DNA of 43,540 nt. Source: Acholeplasmataceae bacterium (GTDB lineage: Bacteria; Bacillota_I; Bacilli_A; Acholeplasmatales; Acholeplasmataceae). The notes under the pieces were generated by a model. That model ran no database searches and had not been told where the DNA came from. It saw only the letters and a list, made by a program, of their open reading frames with translations. Positions 9,353-19,049 of the stretch are shown here, piece by piece. How positions within the stretch are numbered: position 1 is the first letter of the stretch; the number at the start of each line of letters is the position of its first letter. The translations under genes and the position numbers were made by a program. Location of the stretch: the NCBI GenBank assembly GCA_030656435.1, contig JAUSOA010000098.1, forward strand, positions 1 to 43,540, given 5' to 3'.

Positions 9353-12300
9353 TAGATTCTTATGACTAGTTTTTTAACGATGAGTGCGATGATACCAAGT
9401 AAAGCAAGCGATGATCCTGCAGCAATTGCTACAATCACAGGTGTAGAAAGTCCTTCACTCGGAACTTCAATTAATACACACTCTCCATCAATAAACTCAT
9501 AGCCATCCTCACAATTTTCTATTGGAATTAAAATACATTCTCCATCCACCAATTCGTAACCAATTTCACAAGTGATAGGTTCAGGAACACAATTGCCATC
9601 GACAAGTATTTCACCAATTTCACAAGTGATAGGTTCTTCTACCTTTTTAACATCACTTTCCCAGGGGAATCCTGGATAAGTTGTCCAATAAATAGTATTC
9701 AGTCTATCGAGTGTTTGGGTAACCTTCGCATTCGGACTTAGCAATGTCTTATAGGAAAATAAGGAGACTCCGATCACACTTTCCTTGGTAGAAATATAGC
9801 GTATTTGTTCAATAAGCTCATTATCATCTGTCCAAGTGCCTTCAGTATATCGATAGAAGCCTTGACCAATAATTAATCCAACACCATTGGCTTGGGTTAA
9901 ATCAGCCCACCAATCCACCAAATCAGCAAATGGTGCAGCAGAATGGTCGAATTGCCAGTAAAGCTGTGGAAGGATATAATGAACCCATCCGTTTTCAACC
10001 CACTTTTTGCTATCTGCAAATTGATCCTTATAGCTTTGAAGAGCGTATGGCGAAGTATTGGATCCTTCTTCACCACCGGATAGCCAAATGCCAAATGGAC
10101 TAATACCAAATTTAACATTCTTTTCTTGAACGACATTCCATGTTTCAATCGTGTAGAATAAATCTTCCATTAATAAATCAATGTTATTTCTTCTCCAATC
10201 GGCTAATGTTTGACCAGTATCCTTGGTATTGTTGTAGGTTTGTGCATCCTGAATGTCTTCCATTCCTGAATAACTATAGAAATAGTCATCAAAATGAATG
10301 CCATCCACATCATATTTCGCCATTAATTCTTGAATTACATTTTTAATATAGGTTCTGACTTGGTTTTCACCCGGGTTAAGAATTAGTTTCCCTCCCTTGT
10401 CTTCTAAAACTAGATGAGGATTTTGTTTAGCAAAGTTATCATCGTGTAATAGTGCCAATTGTTGTGCTTTGGTTAAATCTCCGTTATTCGATACACGATA
10501 TGGATTTAACCAAGCGTGGAATTCAATTCCTCTTTTATGTGCTTCTTCAATGATAAAGCCTAAGACATCCCAACCTGGGTCGACACCTTCAATACCTGTT
10601 AAGTATCTTGAAAAAGGTGCGTAATCAGATTCATAGAATGCATCATTCATTGGTCGAACCTGGAAAAACATCGTATTGAAGTTATTGGCTTCAAGACGGT
10701 CTAACATCACGATAATTCTACCCTTATAATCTGCTTCAGATGTATGTAGAGGTATATCAATATTCGCTACAGTTGCTACCCAAACCGCTCTAACTTCTTC
10801 TGATTTTTCAGTATAAGAGGTTGGAAGCAATATAGGATTGTTCGTATTGTAATAGTTAATAATTTTACCGTTTCTAATAACGTAGAGATTATCCTCAGAA
10901 AGTGGCATATTTAAGCGAATTCTTTGGTCTAACGTTTCTGATACATTTCCTGCACGGTCTATAGCATAATATTCAACCGTATAGGTAGCATTCAATACAA
11001 ACTCTAAGACTTCGCTATAAACCAACCAAGAAGACCATACAGAACCATTATGAATTTTATACATAATCTTATCATTTGGATTGCTTGGTGTTAATGTTAC
11101 GCTAGTTTCATTTGTGTAGTACCAGCCATCAAATTCACCAACTATTGAAATCGTTGGATCGTCTGGTTCTATATTATCGATATAAACAGTTTTGGTTGTA
11201 ACAATTGATGCTCCATCGTTATTTCGATAGCTAATTATATAGGTTCCATCTGTAGTTAATGAGATGGGTTCCGTATAAACTGTCCAAGCACCATCATTAA
11301 TCTTGTAGGAATAACTTGGTGCAGTTGAGGTTAACGTGAATGTCAAATTTTTGTAATATGGATCTGTTCCACTTCCTGTTATGTTAAGAACCGGATTTGG
11401 ATAGGTTTCTGCGACCACTGAAATAGTTCTTGTCACTTCACTGGATTCAATACCTAAGGAATCAATAGTTTTCGTTCGAATAAAATAGGTTCCTGTTTCA
11501 TTCAGTACCAAAGGTTCTGAATAAGGATTCCAGGCTCCTACTGAGCCCTTATTGACTGCAATCCAAATGGTATTGGATGAACTCGTTACAGTAACTGTAG
11601 ATCCTAATACATAGCTAAGGCCAATTTGAGTACCACTGACTGTAATGATAGGCAGCACACTATTGATTCTAGTGATTTGAATATCTACTGCAGATATCAA
11701 GGATTCTTCATCTAAATTATTGATTGCTTTCATATAAAATGTTTCTAAACCTTGATGAGTGAGTACAACTGGAGCAGTATAGATTGTCCATTCACCTCCA
11801 CCAATCTTATAATATGCTTGATCTGTACTAGTCAAAGTGACGGTTACATCACTTCGATAGGCTCCATTTGAATAGGTTCCTGATAATTGGTAGGTTGGTT
11901 TTTCTACATTACTCGTCGCCCAAGTACCTAGTGGATCATTTTGCCAATAATTATTGACGACCTCTGTCATATTCGTGCCATTTAAAAAAGCAGCTGAGTA
12001 CATCACAGAGCCCTTAATCTCGGGATGTTTTTGATTATATTTAAGCTGGGTTGCAATTTCATCAGAAAGCCAACCCGCAGCATTTGCTATGGAGTGTCCA
12101 ATCAATAGATCAACATCTGTTCCTCTGACTACACTAGCCCACCAGTCGACAACATCCGCGTAAGGTGCTGTTGAATGCTTGAAATTCCAATAGATTTGCG
12201 GGTTAATGTAATGTACCCACCCCTGTTCAACCCATTTTTTACTATCTGCGTATTGACTCACATAGGATTGTGCAGTCGCACCTGTATTGGATCCGTCAGG

Positions 12301-13221
12301 CATTGTATTTTTACCTGCCCAAATACCAAAGGGTGATATACCAAAGCGTACATCCTTACTATTGGTATCGTTATGTAGGTCAACATCCTCTTTGACACCA
12401 CGGACAACATCATTGACGTTCTCTCTTCTCCAATTGGCGAGTGTTTGACCTGATAGTTTATAGGCATCATAGGTAGCTGAATCTGAACTTATTCCAGAAT
12501 ATGGATAAAAATAGTCGTCAAAATGAACGCCATCTACATCATAGAGAGTAATCAGTTCTTTTACAACATCACGAATATACTCTTTTACTACTGGTTCACC
12601 TGGATTTAGGATATAAGGAATCAATCCATTTCCATCTGGATTTCCTCCAACAACTAAATCAGGATTTAAAGATGCAAAGTTTCCTGGATGAAGTGTTGAG
12701 ATAAAGTTGGTTTTGCTTAATGTGGAATTACCGACACGGTAAGGGTTTAACCATGCATGAAATTCTACTCCTCTTTCATGTGCACGAGTAACCATATACT
12801 CCATGACATCCCAGCCTGGGTCGACACCTTCAGTGCCTGTTAACCATTTTGAGAATTCTGCATAATCTGATTCATAGAATGCATCATTTTGAGGTCTAAC
12901 CTGAAATAGGATTGCATTCATATTTTTAGCAATCACTCGATCAAGTAATTCATTATAAGCTGCCTTATATTGCGTTTCACTGGTGTGAAGCGGCATATTT
13001 AAGCTAAATACAGTTGCAACCCAAACCCCGCGGAATTCATGGGTTTGTTCTGCATATGTTGTTGGAATCATGACTGGATCTGTGGAATCATAATGGTAGA
13101 CGTTGGATCCACTTCTTGTCAGTATTTCAAGTGGTGAACTTGCATCCAACTTTTGTGCTTGAAATACTCCAAGGGTAATCACTGCAAGTAATAATATGAA
13201 TAATAGTTTTATTTTTCTCAT
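9352..13221 (-). CDS. Secreted, C-terminally anchored protein with two GHL10 (DUF187/DigH-YddW-like) domains, Ig/chitobiase-C-like linkers and three Cys mini-repeats
   Basis: Signal peptide MRKIKLLFILLLAVITLGVFQAQ; domain 1 FRGVWVATVFSLNMPLHTSE...VDGVHFDDYFYPYSGISS...WVHYINPQIYWNF; domain 2 VRAVWVATVANIDIPLHTSE...VDGIHFDDYFYSYSGMED...WVHYILPQLYWQF; C-terminal TM TPVIVAIAAGSSLALLGIIALIVKKLVIRI. Confidence 0.88.
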   Translation of the reverse strand: MRKIKLLFILLLAVITLGVFQAQKLDASSPLEILTRSGSNVYHYDSTDPVMIPTTYAEQTHEFRGVWVATVFSLNMPLHTSETQYKAAYNELLDRVIAKNMNAILFQVRPQNDAFYESDYAEFSKWLTGTEGVDPGWDVMEYMVTRAHERGVEFHAWLNPYRVGNSTLSKTNFISTLHPGNFASLNPDLVVGGNPDGNGLIPYILNPGEPVVKEYIRDVVKELITLYDVDGVHFDDYFYPYSGISSDSATYDAYKLSGQTLANWRRENVNDVVRGVKEDVDLHNDTNSKDVRFGISPFGIWAGKNTMPDGSNTGATAQSYVSQYADSKKWVEQGWVHYINPQIYWNFKHSTAPYADVVDWWASVVRGTDVDLLIGHSIANAAGWLSDEIATQLKYNQKHPEIKGSVMYSAAFLNGTNMTEVVNNYWQNDPLGTWATSNVEKPTYQLSGTYSNGAYRSDVTVTLTSTDQAYYKIGGGEWTIYTAPVVLTHQGLETFYMKAINNLDEESLISAVDIQITRINSVLPIITVSGTQIGLSYVLGSTVTVTSSSNTIWIAVNKGSVGAWNPYSEPLVLNETGTYFIRTKTIDSLGIESSEVTRTISVVAETYPNPVLNITGSGTDPYYKNLTFTLTSTAPSYSYKINDGAWTVYTEPISLTTDGTYIISYRNNDGASIVTTKTVYIDNIEPDDPTISIVGEFDGWYYTNETSVTLTPSNPNDKIMYKIHNGSVWSSWLVYSEVLEFVLNATYTVEYYAIDRAGNVSETLDQRIRLNMPLSEDNLYVIRNGKIINYYNTNNPILLPTSYTEKSEEVRAVWVATVANIDIPLHTSEADYKGRIIVMLDRLEANNFNTMFFQVRPMNDAFYESDYAPFSRYLTGIEGVDPGWDVLGFIIEEAHKRGIEFHAWLNPYRVSNNGDLTKAQQLALLHDDNFAKQNPHLVLEDKGGKLILNPGENQVRTYIKNVIQELMAKYDVDGIHFDDYFYSYSGMEDIQDAQTYNNTKDTGQTLADWRRNNIDLLMEDLFYTIETWNVVQEKNVKFGISPFGIWLSGGEEGSNTSPYALQSYKDQFADSKKWVENGWVHYILPQLYWQFDHSAAPFADLVDWWADLTQANGVGLIIGQGFYRYTEGTWTDDNELIEQIRYISTKESVIGVSLFSYKTLLSPNAKVTQTLDRLNTIYWTTYPGFPWESDVKKVEEPITCEIGEILVDGNCVPEPITCEIGYELVDGECILIPIENCEDGYEFIDGECVLIEVPSEGLSTPVIVAIAAGSSLALLGIIALIVKKLVIRI

Positions 13222-14436
13222 CTAAAGCCCTCCTGTTAATAATTTCTTGACTTCCTTCATACCCGCTTCAGACTTATCCTTATTGATAAAAGTCTTATAA
13301 GTAAAAAACACATTGCCCTTAACGACTGGGTATTGATTTGCATATTTTAATTGGTTAACGATTTCAAGTGCATTTTCGAATTCGCCATCATTTCCTAATC
13401 GGTAAGCACCATGACCGATATATAAATCAACCTTTGAGTCTTGAAGGAGCTTAACCCACCATTCCAATATATCCCCAAATGGAGCAATCGAATGACCGAA
13501 CTCCCAATAGATTTGAGGAACGATATAATCTAGGAAACCTTCTTTGACCCATAAATATGCATCCGCATATTGATTGTCATAGCTTTGACTGCATTTCGGA
13601 TCGGTATTCGATCCCTTTGGGTCACTTGCTTTATTCTTCCAAATACCAAATGGACTCACTCCGAATCTTAGGTTTGGACTGACCTTCTTTAAGGCTTCAT
13701 AAACACCCTTGATAACATCAGTTACATTTTGTCTTCTAAAATCTCCGAGGTCGTGAGCATGATTATCTCTTTGAGCGAAATCTGCTAAATCATTTCTTTC
13801 ATCACTTAATCCTGCATAGGGATAGAAATAATCATCAAAATGAATTCCATCAACATCATAATGTTCTGCTAGTTCAACCATGGAATCGATAATAAACTGT
13901 TTAACTTCTTTTTTTGCTGGATTCAAAATGATTTGACCATTCTTATCGAGTACGGTTAGCTCTAGATGTTTTTTTGCAAAGTTTAGGTCGTCGCAATCCT
14001 CTAAATATTCTTCGGGTGTGATCGATATCTTCATCGATACACGGTATGGATTGCACCATGCATGAAATTCAATATTTCTATTTCTTGCCTCTTCGATAAT
14101 CCATTTTAATACATCAAATGGAGGTTTTTTTCCTTCTTTTCCTGTTAAAAATCTAGAGTAAGGATTGAGTATCGATTCATAGAATGCATCATTAGTTGTT
14201 CGCACCTGAAAGAAAACTGCGTTGATATTATAACTTACGCAAGTATCAAGCATTTCAATGACTTTCTCTTGATAAGTGTCGATATTTTCAGTTGTAGGTA
14301 AATCAATATTTACGACATTAGAAACCCACATCGCTCTAAAGTCTTTAGAAACGTAGGTTTCAGGAATCTCAATTTGAGTATTTGTTTGATAATAACAAAT
14401 AGGCTCACTAGGATTCTTATATTTAAATAACTTCAT
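13222..14436 (-). CDS. Stand-alone GHL10 (DUF187/DigH-like) glycosidase, no signal peptide
   Basis: FRAMWVSNVVNIDLPTTENIDTYQEKVIEML...FQVRTTNDAFYES...VDGIHFDDYFYPYAGLSDE...LDYIVPQIYWEFGHS, same conserved blocks as the neighbouring two-domain protein. Confidence 0.88.
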   Translation of the reverse strand: MKLFKYKNPSEPICYYQTNTQIEIPETYVSKDFRAMWVSNVVNIDLPTTENIDTYQEKVIEMLDTCVSYNINAVFFQVRTTNDAFYESILNPYSRFLTGKEGKKPPFDVLKWIIEEARNRNIEFHAWCNPYRVSMKISITPEEYLEDCDDLNFAKKHLELTVLDKNGQIILNPAKKEVKQFIIDSMVELAEHYDVDGIHFDDYFYPYAGLSDERNDLADFAQRDNHAHDLGDFRRQNVTDVIKGVYEALKKVSPNLRFGVSPFGIWKNKASDPKGSNTDPKCSQSYDNQYADAYLWVKEGFLDYIVPQIYWEFGHSIAPFGDILEWWVKLLQDSKVDLYIGHGAYRLGNDGEFENALEIVNQLKYANQYPVVKGNVFFTYKTFINKDKSEAGMKEVKKLLTGGL

Positions 14437-15752
14437 TATTTTTTCTCCTCATAATATCCTAGATATTTCTTATGTGCAATGACAAGCTCATTAAACACCT
14501 TTTCTGCAGTTACAATCGATGTTGTTTGTGGGTGTATTTGAAGGGCGAGTAGCGCTTTATTCAAGTTTCTTTCATAAATCGCGTCAGTGAGTAATTCTTC
14601 AAATGCCTTCATGGATTGTATCAAACCTCTAATTTGAACTGGAAGTCTTCCAATATGGACAGGCACAGGACCATCTTTTGTGATTCTGCAAGTGATTTCG
14701 ATTGCACAACCATCAGGAAGATCGGTGATATGTCCATTATTAACGGTATTGACCACCTGATAATCTCTTTTATCATTATAAAGTGAGCTGATGATGCTGC
14801 AAGCAACATCACTATAATAGGCTCCACCACGACTTTCTAATTCCTTAGGCTTCTCATTTAAACTTAAATCCTTATATTTCTCAAAGAGCGTTGTTTCTAG
14901 CTTCTTAACGAGCTCAGCTCTAGTTTCTCCAATTTCACAGGCTTTAATGAATTTATCATACATTTCCTGATAGTGGTAATAATACTTATGATAAGGAGAT
15001 GGATAAACGCCAAGCTCCTTGATAAATTCATATTTCCACGCGAGTGGGTCGATATTATTCATCGTCATTTGTGAATCCTTAATCTTTTCAATAATTTCAG
15101 GAAGTCGGTCTTTATTCTTATGAAACAGACTTAAAACATAAGACATATGATTCAGTCCTGCAAAATAAGGGATTAATTCCTTTGATTTAACGTTTAAAAC
15201 ACTAGCGAAATGATTGGTCATATTAATTGGAACGTTACATACACCGATGTAACGGTCAAATTCAGCATATCTAAATACAGCTTCACTGACAATTCCAGCA
15301 GGATTGGTAAAGTTGATTAACCATGCATTTTCACAAAGCTCCTTGATGTCTTTAATAATATCAAAAATGACTGGCACAGTCCGTAATGCTTTAAAGACTC
15401 CACCTGCACCATTGGTTTCTTGACCAAGCATACCGTATTTAGCTGGAATTCTTTCATCTAAAACTCTAGCATCTAAAAGTCCAACACGGAGTTGGGTGGT
15501 CACAAAATCGGCATCTACTAAGGCTTCTCTTCGATCTAGGGTTAAATGAATGGTGATTGGAAGTTTCGCTTTTTCGACCATACGCTTCGCTAAAGCTCCA
15601 ACAATTTCAAGTTTTTCCTTACCTTCTTCGATATCGACTAACCAGATTTCAGCAATAGGTAATTCTTTATATCTTTTAATGAACCCTTCAATCAGTTCTG
15701 GTGTATAGGATGAACCTCCACCAATAGTTACTATTTTGATTCCATTTTTCAT
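14436..15752 (-). CDS. GH4 family NAD+/metal-dependent 6-phospho-glycosidase (CelF/ChbF/LicH-like)
   Basis: KIVTIGGGSSYTPELIEGFIKR, QETNGAGGVFKALRTVPV, LINFTNPAGIVSEAVFRY, GVCNVPINM. Confidence 0.9.
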   Translation of the reverse strand: MKNGIKIVTIGGGSSYTPELIEGFIKRYKELPIAEIWLVDIEEGKEKLEIVGALAKRMVEKAKLPITIHLTLDRREALVDADFVTTQLRVGLLDARVLDERIPAKYGMLGQETNGAGGVFKALRTVPVIFDIIKDIKELCENAWLINFTNPAGIVSEAVFRYAEFDRYIGVCNVPINMTNHFASVLNVKSKELIPYFAGLNHMSYVLSLFHKNKDRLPEIIEKIKDSQMTMNNIDPLAWKYEFIKELGVYPSPYHKYYYHYQEMYDKFIKACEIGETRAELVKKLETTLFEKYKDLSLNEKPKELESRGGAYYSDVACSIISSLYNDKRDYQVVNTVNNGHITDLPDGCAIEITCRITKDGPVPVHIGRLPVQIRGLIQSMKAFEELLTDAIYERNLNKALLALQIHPQTTSIVTAEKVFNELVIAHKKYLGYYEEKK

Positions 15753-16729
15753 AAATGCACACAGCTTTCATCAAGATTATTTTCTATTTTTTCATCTTGC
15801 TTAATACCCAGTTCATCTAATGCAAATAGATATGCACCAACAACTGGTTGATATTTTGGTTTTACAATATAGCTTTTAGGACATTCTTTTTTTAATGTAG
15901 CTTCAAATGATTCTAGGTAGTACTTGGCTTCACCTGAAAATACTTTTCCACCAATCACTACAGGGACGATCTCTTGATCAATACCGACCTTTTTCATTAC
16001 ACCAGCGGTTTGTTCTCCCACAAACGATGCAAGTCTTGAAAGTATTTCAATCGAAACAAGGTCACCTAATACTGCACATTTGTTGACTAAGGCAGTAATC
16101 GTTCCGTATTCCTTTTTAGTAACCCTCGTTACTGGGTAGAATAAGTCAACAACCTCACTCATTTCTTTTAGGTTAAAGATTAATGGAATTTCATTTTTCA
16201 GCATCGTGTCCATATGTGTCATTTCATCTGCACGAAATGCATAATGAAGTGCTTCTCTAGCTATATCTAAGCCACCACCATAAATACCTAAGGTAAATCC
16301 CAACGATCTTAGGATAGCTTTTTCGCCTAAGTGATTCATCGCTGCAGAATTGGTTCCTGTTCCAGATATTGCAACCGCAACATAGGGTGATTTGAGTCCA
16401 CTACGCATAACAATCCAAGCATCATTAACGACCTTAAAGGGGATTTCATGAAATATGCTTTTGCATGCTTTGTTCAGCTTAATAAAATCTGATTCAAGGT
16501 CAGCACCAGATAATCCTAAAAAGATAAAGGATATTTCATCATTTGAAATAGATAATTCGTTTTTACCTTCGTTAAATAGGTTTTCAATCACACTTTGAAA
16601 TAGATGTCCATCTGTGGATGCATGATTGCATCCACTTCCAATCTTTTCATATTTAAGATTTCCATAGTGATCAAAGATTGTAAAATGTGTTTTCGTTCCG
16701 CCGCCATCATAGGCAATAATATATTTCAT
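15749..16729 (-). CDS. BadF/BadG-type ASKHA sugar kinase; GlcNAc/MurNAc kinase-like (MurK-like)
   Basis: MKYIIAYDGGGTKTHFTIFDHYGN, FLGLSGADLE, AVAISGTGTNSAAMNHLGEKAILRSLGFTLGIYGGGLDIAREAL; 4-nt ATGA overlaps with both neighbours. Confidence 0.85.
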   Translation of the reverse strand: MKYIIAYDGGGTKTHFTIFDHYGNLKYEKIGSGCNHASTDGHLFQSVIENLFNEGKNELSISNDEISFIFLGLSGADLESDFIKLNKACKSIFHEIPFKVVNDAWIVMRSGLKSPYVAVAISGTGTNSAAMNHLGEKAILRSLGFTLGIYGGGLDIAREALHYAFRADEMTHMDTMLKNEIPLIFNLKEMSEVVDLFYPVTRVTKKEYGTITALVNKCAVLGDLVSIEILSRLASFVGEQTAGVMKKVGIDQEIVPVVIGGKVFSGEAKYYLESFEATLKKECPKSYIVKPKYQPVVGAYLFALDELGIKQDEKIENNLDESCVHL

Positions 16730-17883
16730 ATGTTTCCCTTGAAGTAATAATTCACTTGACCTAGGATTACATTCTTTTTTGCACCTGTCGCTTGTTTAAG
16801 ATTCGATGGGTTTAAATGAAGTGTTTCATTTCCTAGGATGATGAATGCTAGTGCTTCTTTAGAACTGCTATTCATCCCAAGGTCTTCTAGCTTCTTTATT
16901 TGAATTTGGGGAAGTTCTCTTGAAATGCATTCAAGTAAATAAGTATTATAGGACCCTCCACCACAAAAGATAATTTCATCTAGAACTACTTTAGGTAAAA
17001 TAAAGTTTTTATAGGAGTCTACAATCGATTGGACTGTAAACATTGTAAATGTATGAATGATATCTTCTCTTGAATACTTTTTATACTTTTGAAGTAGCTT
17101 TTCAGTGAATTGATCACCAAATGTTTCTCTTCCTGTTGATTTTGGAGGAAGTAGGGATAAATAGGGATGACTTAAGAGTTCACTCATTAATTCATTAATT
17201 AAGTGGCCACTTCTCGCTTTTTCACCATCTTTATCATATGTCTGATGATAAAGTCTTTTCATTGCGTAATCAATCATCATATTTCCAGGACCTGAATCAA
17301 ATGCAAAAACGTCGTCAGCTTGACAACCCTTTGGCAAAACAGTCATATTTGCAATCCCACCGATATTATGAATCGACCTACTTACCTCTTCACTTTGAAA
17401 CAAAATGAAATCTGCGTAGGGTACCAGTGGTGCACCTTGTCCACCAACTGCAAGATCAGCTGCTCTAAAATTAGAGACGACAGTGGTTTGACATAAACTA
17501 GAGATTACCGCTCCTTCTCCAAGCTGGAGTGAAGATCTCACCAAATCCTTATAGGGAGTCCCTATATGAAAGATAGTTTGACCATGGGAAGCGATAAAGC
17601 TAATATCATCCATTTGAATATTTTCTTCCTCACAAAGACTTTTGGCAGCGCTTGCAAAGACTTCGCCTAATTCAAAGTTCAGACTGCATAACAGCTCTGA
17701 TGAACTTTCATCGATGGAGAATCCCTTCTTGATTTTTTCAAGAAGTAGGGGTTCAAATGGATAGGTTTTGAATGCAATGGGATTAACTTTTGTTTGAGTG
17801 AATGTCCCTTCGATCTCCGCAATTAGGATATCGATGCCATCTAAGGAGGTTCCACTCATCATGCCTATAGCAAGTTTCTTCAT
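16726..17883 (-). CDS. anmK: Anhydro-N-acetylmuramic acid kinase
   Basis: MKKLAIGMMSGTSLDGIDI, SHGQTIFH, NFRAADLAVGGQGAPLVPYADF, NIGGIANMTVLP, FDSGPGNMMIDY. Confidence 0.95.
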   Translation of the reverse strand: MKKLAIGMMSGTSLDGIDILIAEIEGTFTQTKVNPIAFKTYPFEPLLLEKIKKGFSIDESSSELLCSLNFELGEVFASAAKSLCEEENIQMDDISFIASHGQTIFHIGTPYKDLVRSSLQLGEGAVISSLCQTTVVSNFRAADLAVGGQGAPLVPYADFILFQSEEVSRSIHNIGGIANMTVLPKGCQADDVFAFDSGPGNMMIDYAMKRLYHQTYDKDGEKARSGHLINELMSELLSHPYLSLLPPKSTGRETFGDQFTEKLLQKYKKYSREDIIHTFTMFTVQSIVDSYKNFILPKVVLDEIIFCGGGSYNTYLLECISRELPQIQIKKLEDLGMNSSSKEALAFIILGNETLHLNPSNLKQATGAKKNVILGQVNYYFKGNI

Positions 17884-17915
17884 ATTTCACCTATCAACAC
17901 TCTTATTATAGAGCA

Positions 17916-17934
17916 TATAGTTTTTAAAACTATA
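17916..17934. promoter_or_regulatory. Perfect 9-bp-arm palindrome, candidate RpiR/MurR-type operator upstream of anmK
   Basis: TATAGTTTT-T-AAAACTATA, about 33-51 nt upstream of the anmK ATG. Confidence 0.4.
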
Positions 17935-17994
17935 GAAAGCTAACCTTTAGGTTGTTTTTTTCAAATTACAAAAAAATAAGGCATTTCTAGAAAA

Positions 17995-18030
17995 ACGAGA
18001 AAAAAAGCATATGCAATTTCCATATGCTTT
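17995..18030 (-). terminator. Rho-independent terminator downstream of the RpiR regulator
   Basis: Minus strand: AAGCATATG-gaaattg-CATATGCTTTTTTT. Confidence 0.75.
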
Positions 18031-18043
18031 CATGGATTCATGA

Positions 18044-18898
18044 TTATCTTTTGAATTTCTTAAATGTTTTATAGGTCATTTCGAGTGTTCTGACCGAACG
18101 ATCGATATCCGTATATGCACAATGTGCAAATAAAGCATCCACCATACAGAACTGTGAAATTCTAGAAGTCATTGCTGCACTTCTAAACTCTCCCTCTAAT
18201 GATGATGTATAAATGACAACATCAGATAGCTCAGCAAGCATCGAAGCACCTAGCTTCGTTATACTAATAATCTTCGCTTTATTTTCCTTAGCAACCAAGG
18301 CTGCACTAATAATTTCCTTTGTTTTTCCTGAATTGGAAATAAAGATAATAACATCCTTTTGATTAATGAAGGATGCATCGACCAATTGCTCATGGCTTTC
18401 GCCCTGTGCAATACAAAACTTATTAATTCTTCTTAGCTTCATCTCTAGATCCTTACAAACCAAATAAGATGAACCCTTACCAAAGATTAAGATCTTTCTT
18501 GCATTCATGATGATTTCAGCAGCCTTCATAACAATTTCTTCATCATAAAGCTTTAAGGTATCCTCTAATACTCTAATGTTATTTTCAACAGCGGATAGCC
18601 CACAATGAGAATCCTTAGCTAAAATAACATCCGCATATTCCCTATTTTCAGGTATTTCTACCTTTGCATTCGCTAAAATAAAATCAATCTTGAAATCCTT
18701 AAATCCTTTATATCCTAACTTCTTACACATTCTAACCACAGATGCTGGAGACGTATATGCAGCCTCAGCTATTTTTTCAACAGAGAAATCCTTAAGAACG
18801 CCCTTGTTTTCGATTAGGTAATCTAAAACAACACGCTCGGCCATGCTTAGGTCTTCTTTGTATTTTAACATATTCAACATGACGCTAATTTCAATCAC
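18044..18898 (-). CDS. MurR/RpiR-family regulator with N-terminal HTH and C-terminal SIS domain
   Basis: SVEKIAEAAYTSPASVVRMCKKLGYKGFKDFKIDF (HTH_6) and ARKILIFGKGSSYLVCKDLEMKLRRI...DVIIFISNSGKTKEII (SIS). Apparent GTG start at 18898. Confidence 0.9.
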   Translation of the reverse strand: MIEISVMLNMLKYKEDLSMAERVVLDYLIENKGVLKDFSVEKIAEAAYTSPASVVRMCKKLGYKGFKDFKIDFILANAKVEIPENREYADVILAKDSHCGLSAVENNIRVLEDTLKLYDEEIVMKAAEIIMNARKILIFGKGSSYLVCKDLEMKLRRINKFCIAQGESHEQLVDASFINQKDVIIFISNSGKTKEIISAALVAKENKAKIISITKLGASMLAELSDVVIYTSSLEGEFRSAAMTSRISQFCMVDALFAHCAYTDIDRSVRTLEMTYKTFKKFKR

Positions 18899-18921
18899 CT
18901 CTATACGATTCTATTAAAAAC

Positions 18922-18936
18922 TTGTAAGTGTTTTCA
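18922..18936. promoter_or_regulatory. Candidate cre-like site upstream of the RpiR regulator
   Basis: TTGTAAGTGTTTTCA matches WTGNAANCGNWNNCW at 14 of 15 positions; adjacent minus-strand -10 TATAAT at 18947-18942. Confidence 0.4.
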
Positions 18937-19049
18937 TACACATTATATCATTAAAAGAACTATTAATGTATACCTTGAACTTTCACATAATCAAAAGGGC
19001 TAAGATTAGCCCCTTAAAAAATGATGAACAAATTTATTATGTATAAAAA

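Noticed and set aside
17942-17954. AACCTTTAGGTT inverted repeat upstream of anmK
   Set aside because: Only about 4-5 bp arms in AT-rich sequence; too weak compared with the adjacent 9-bp palindrome.
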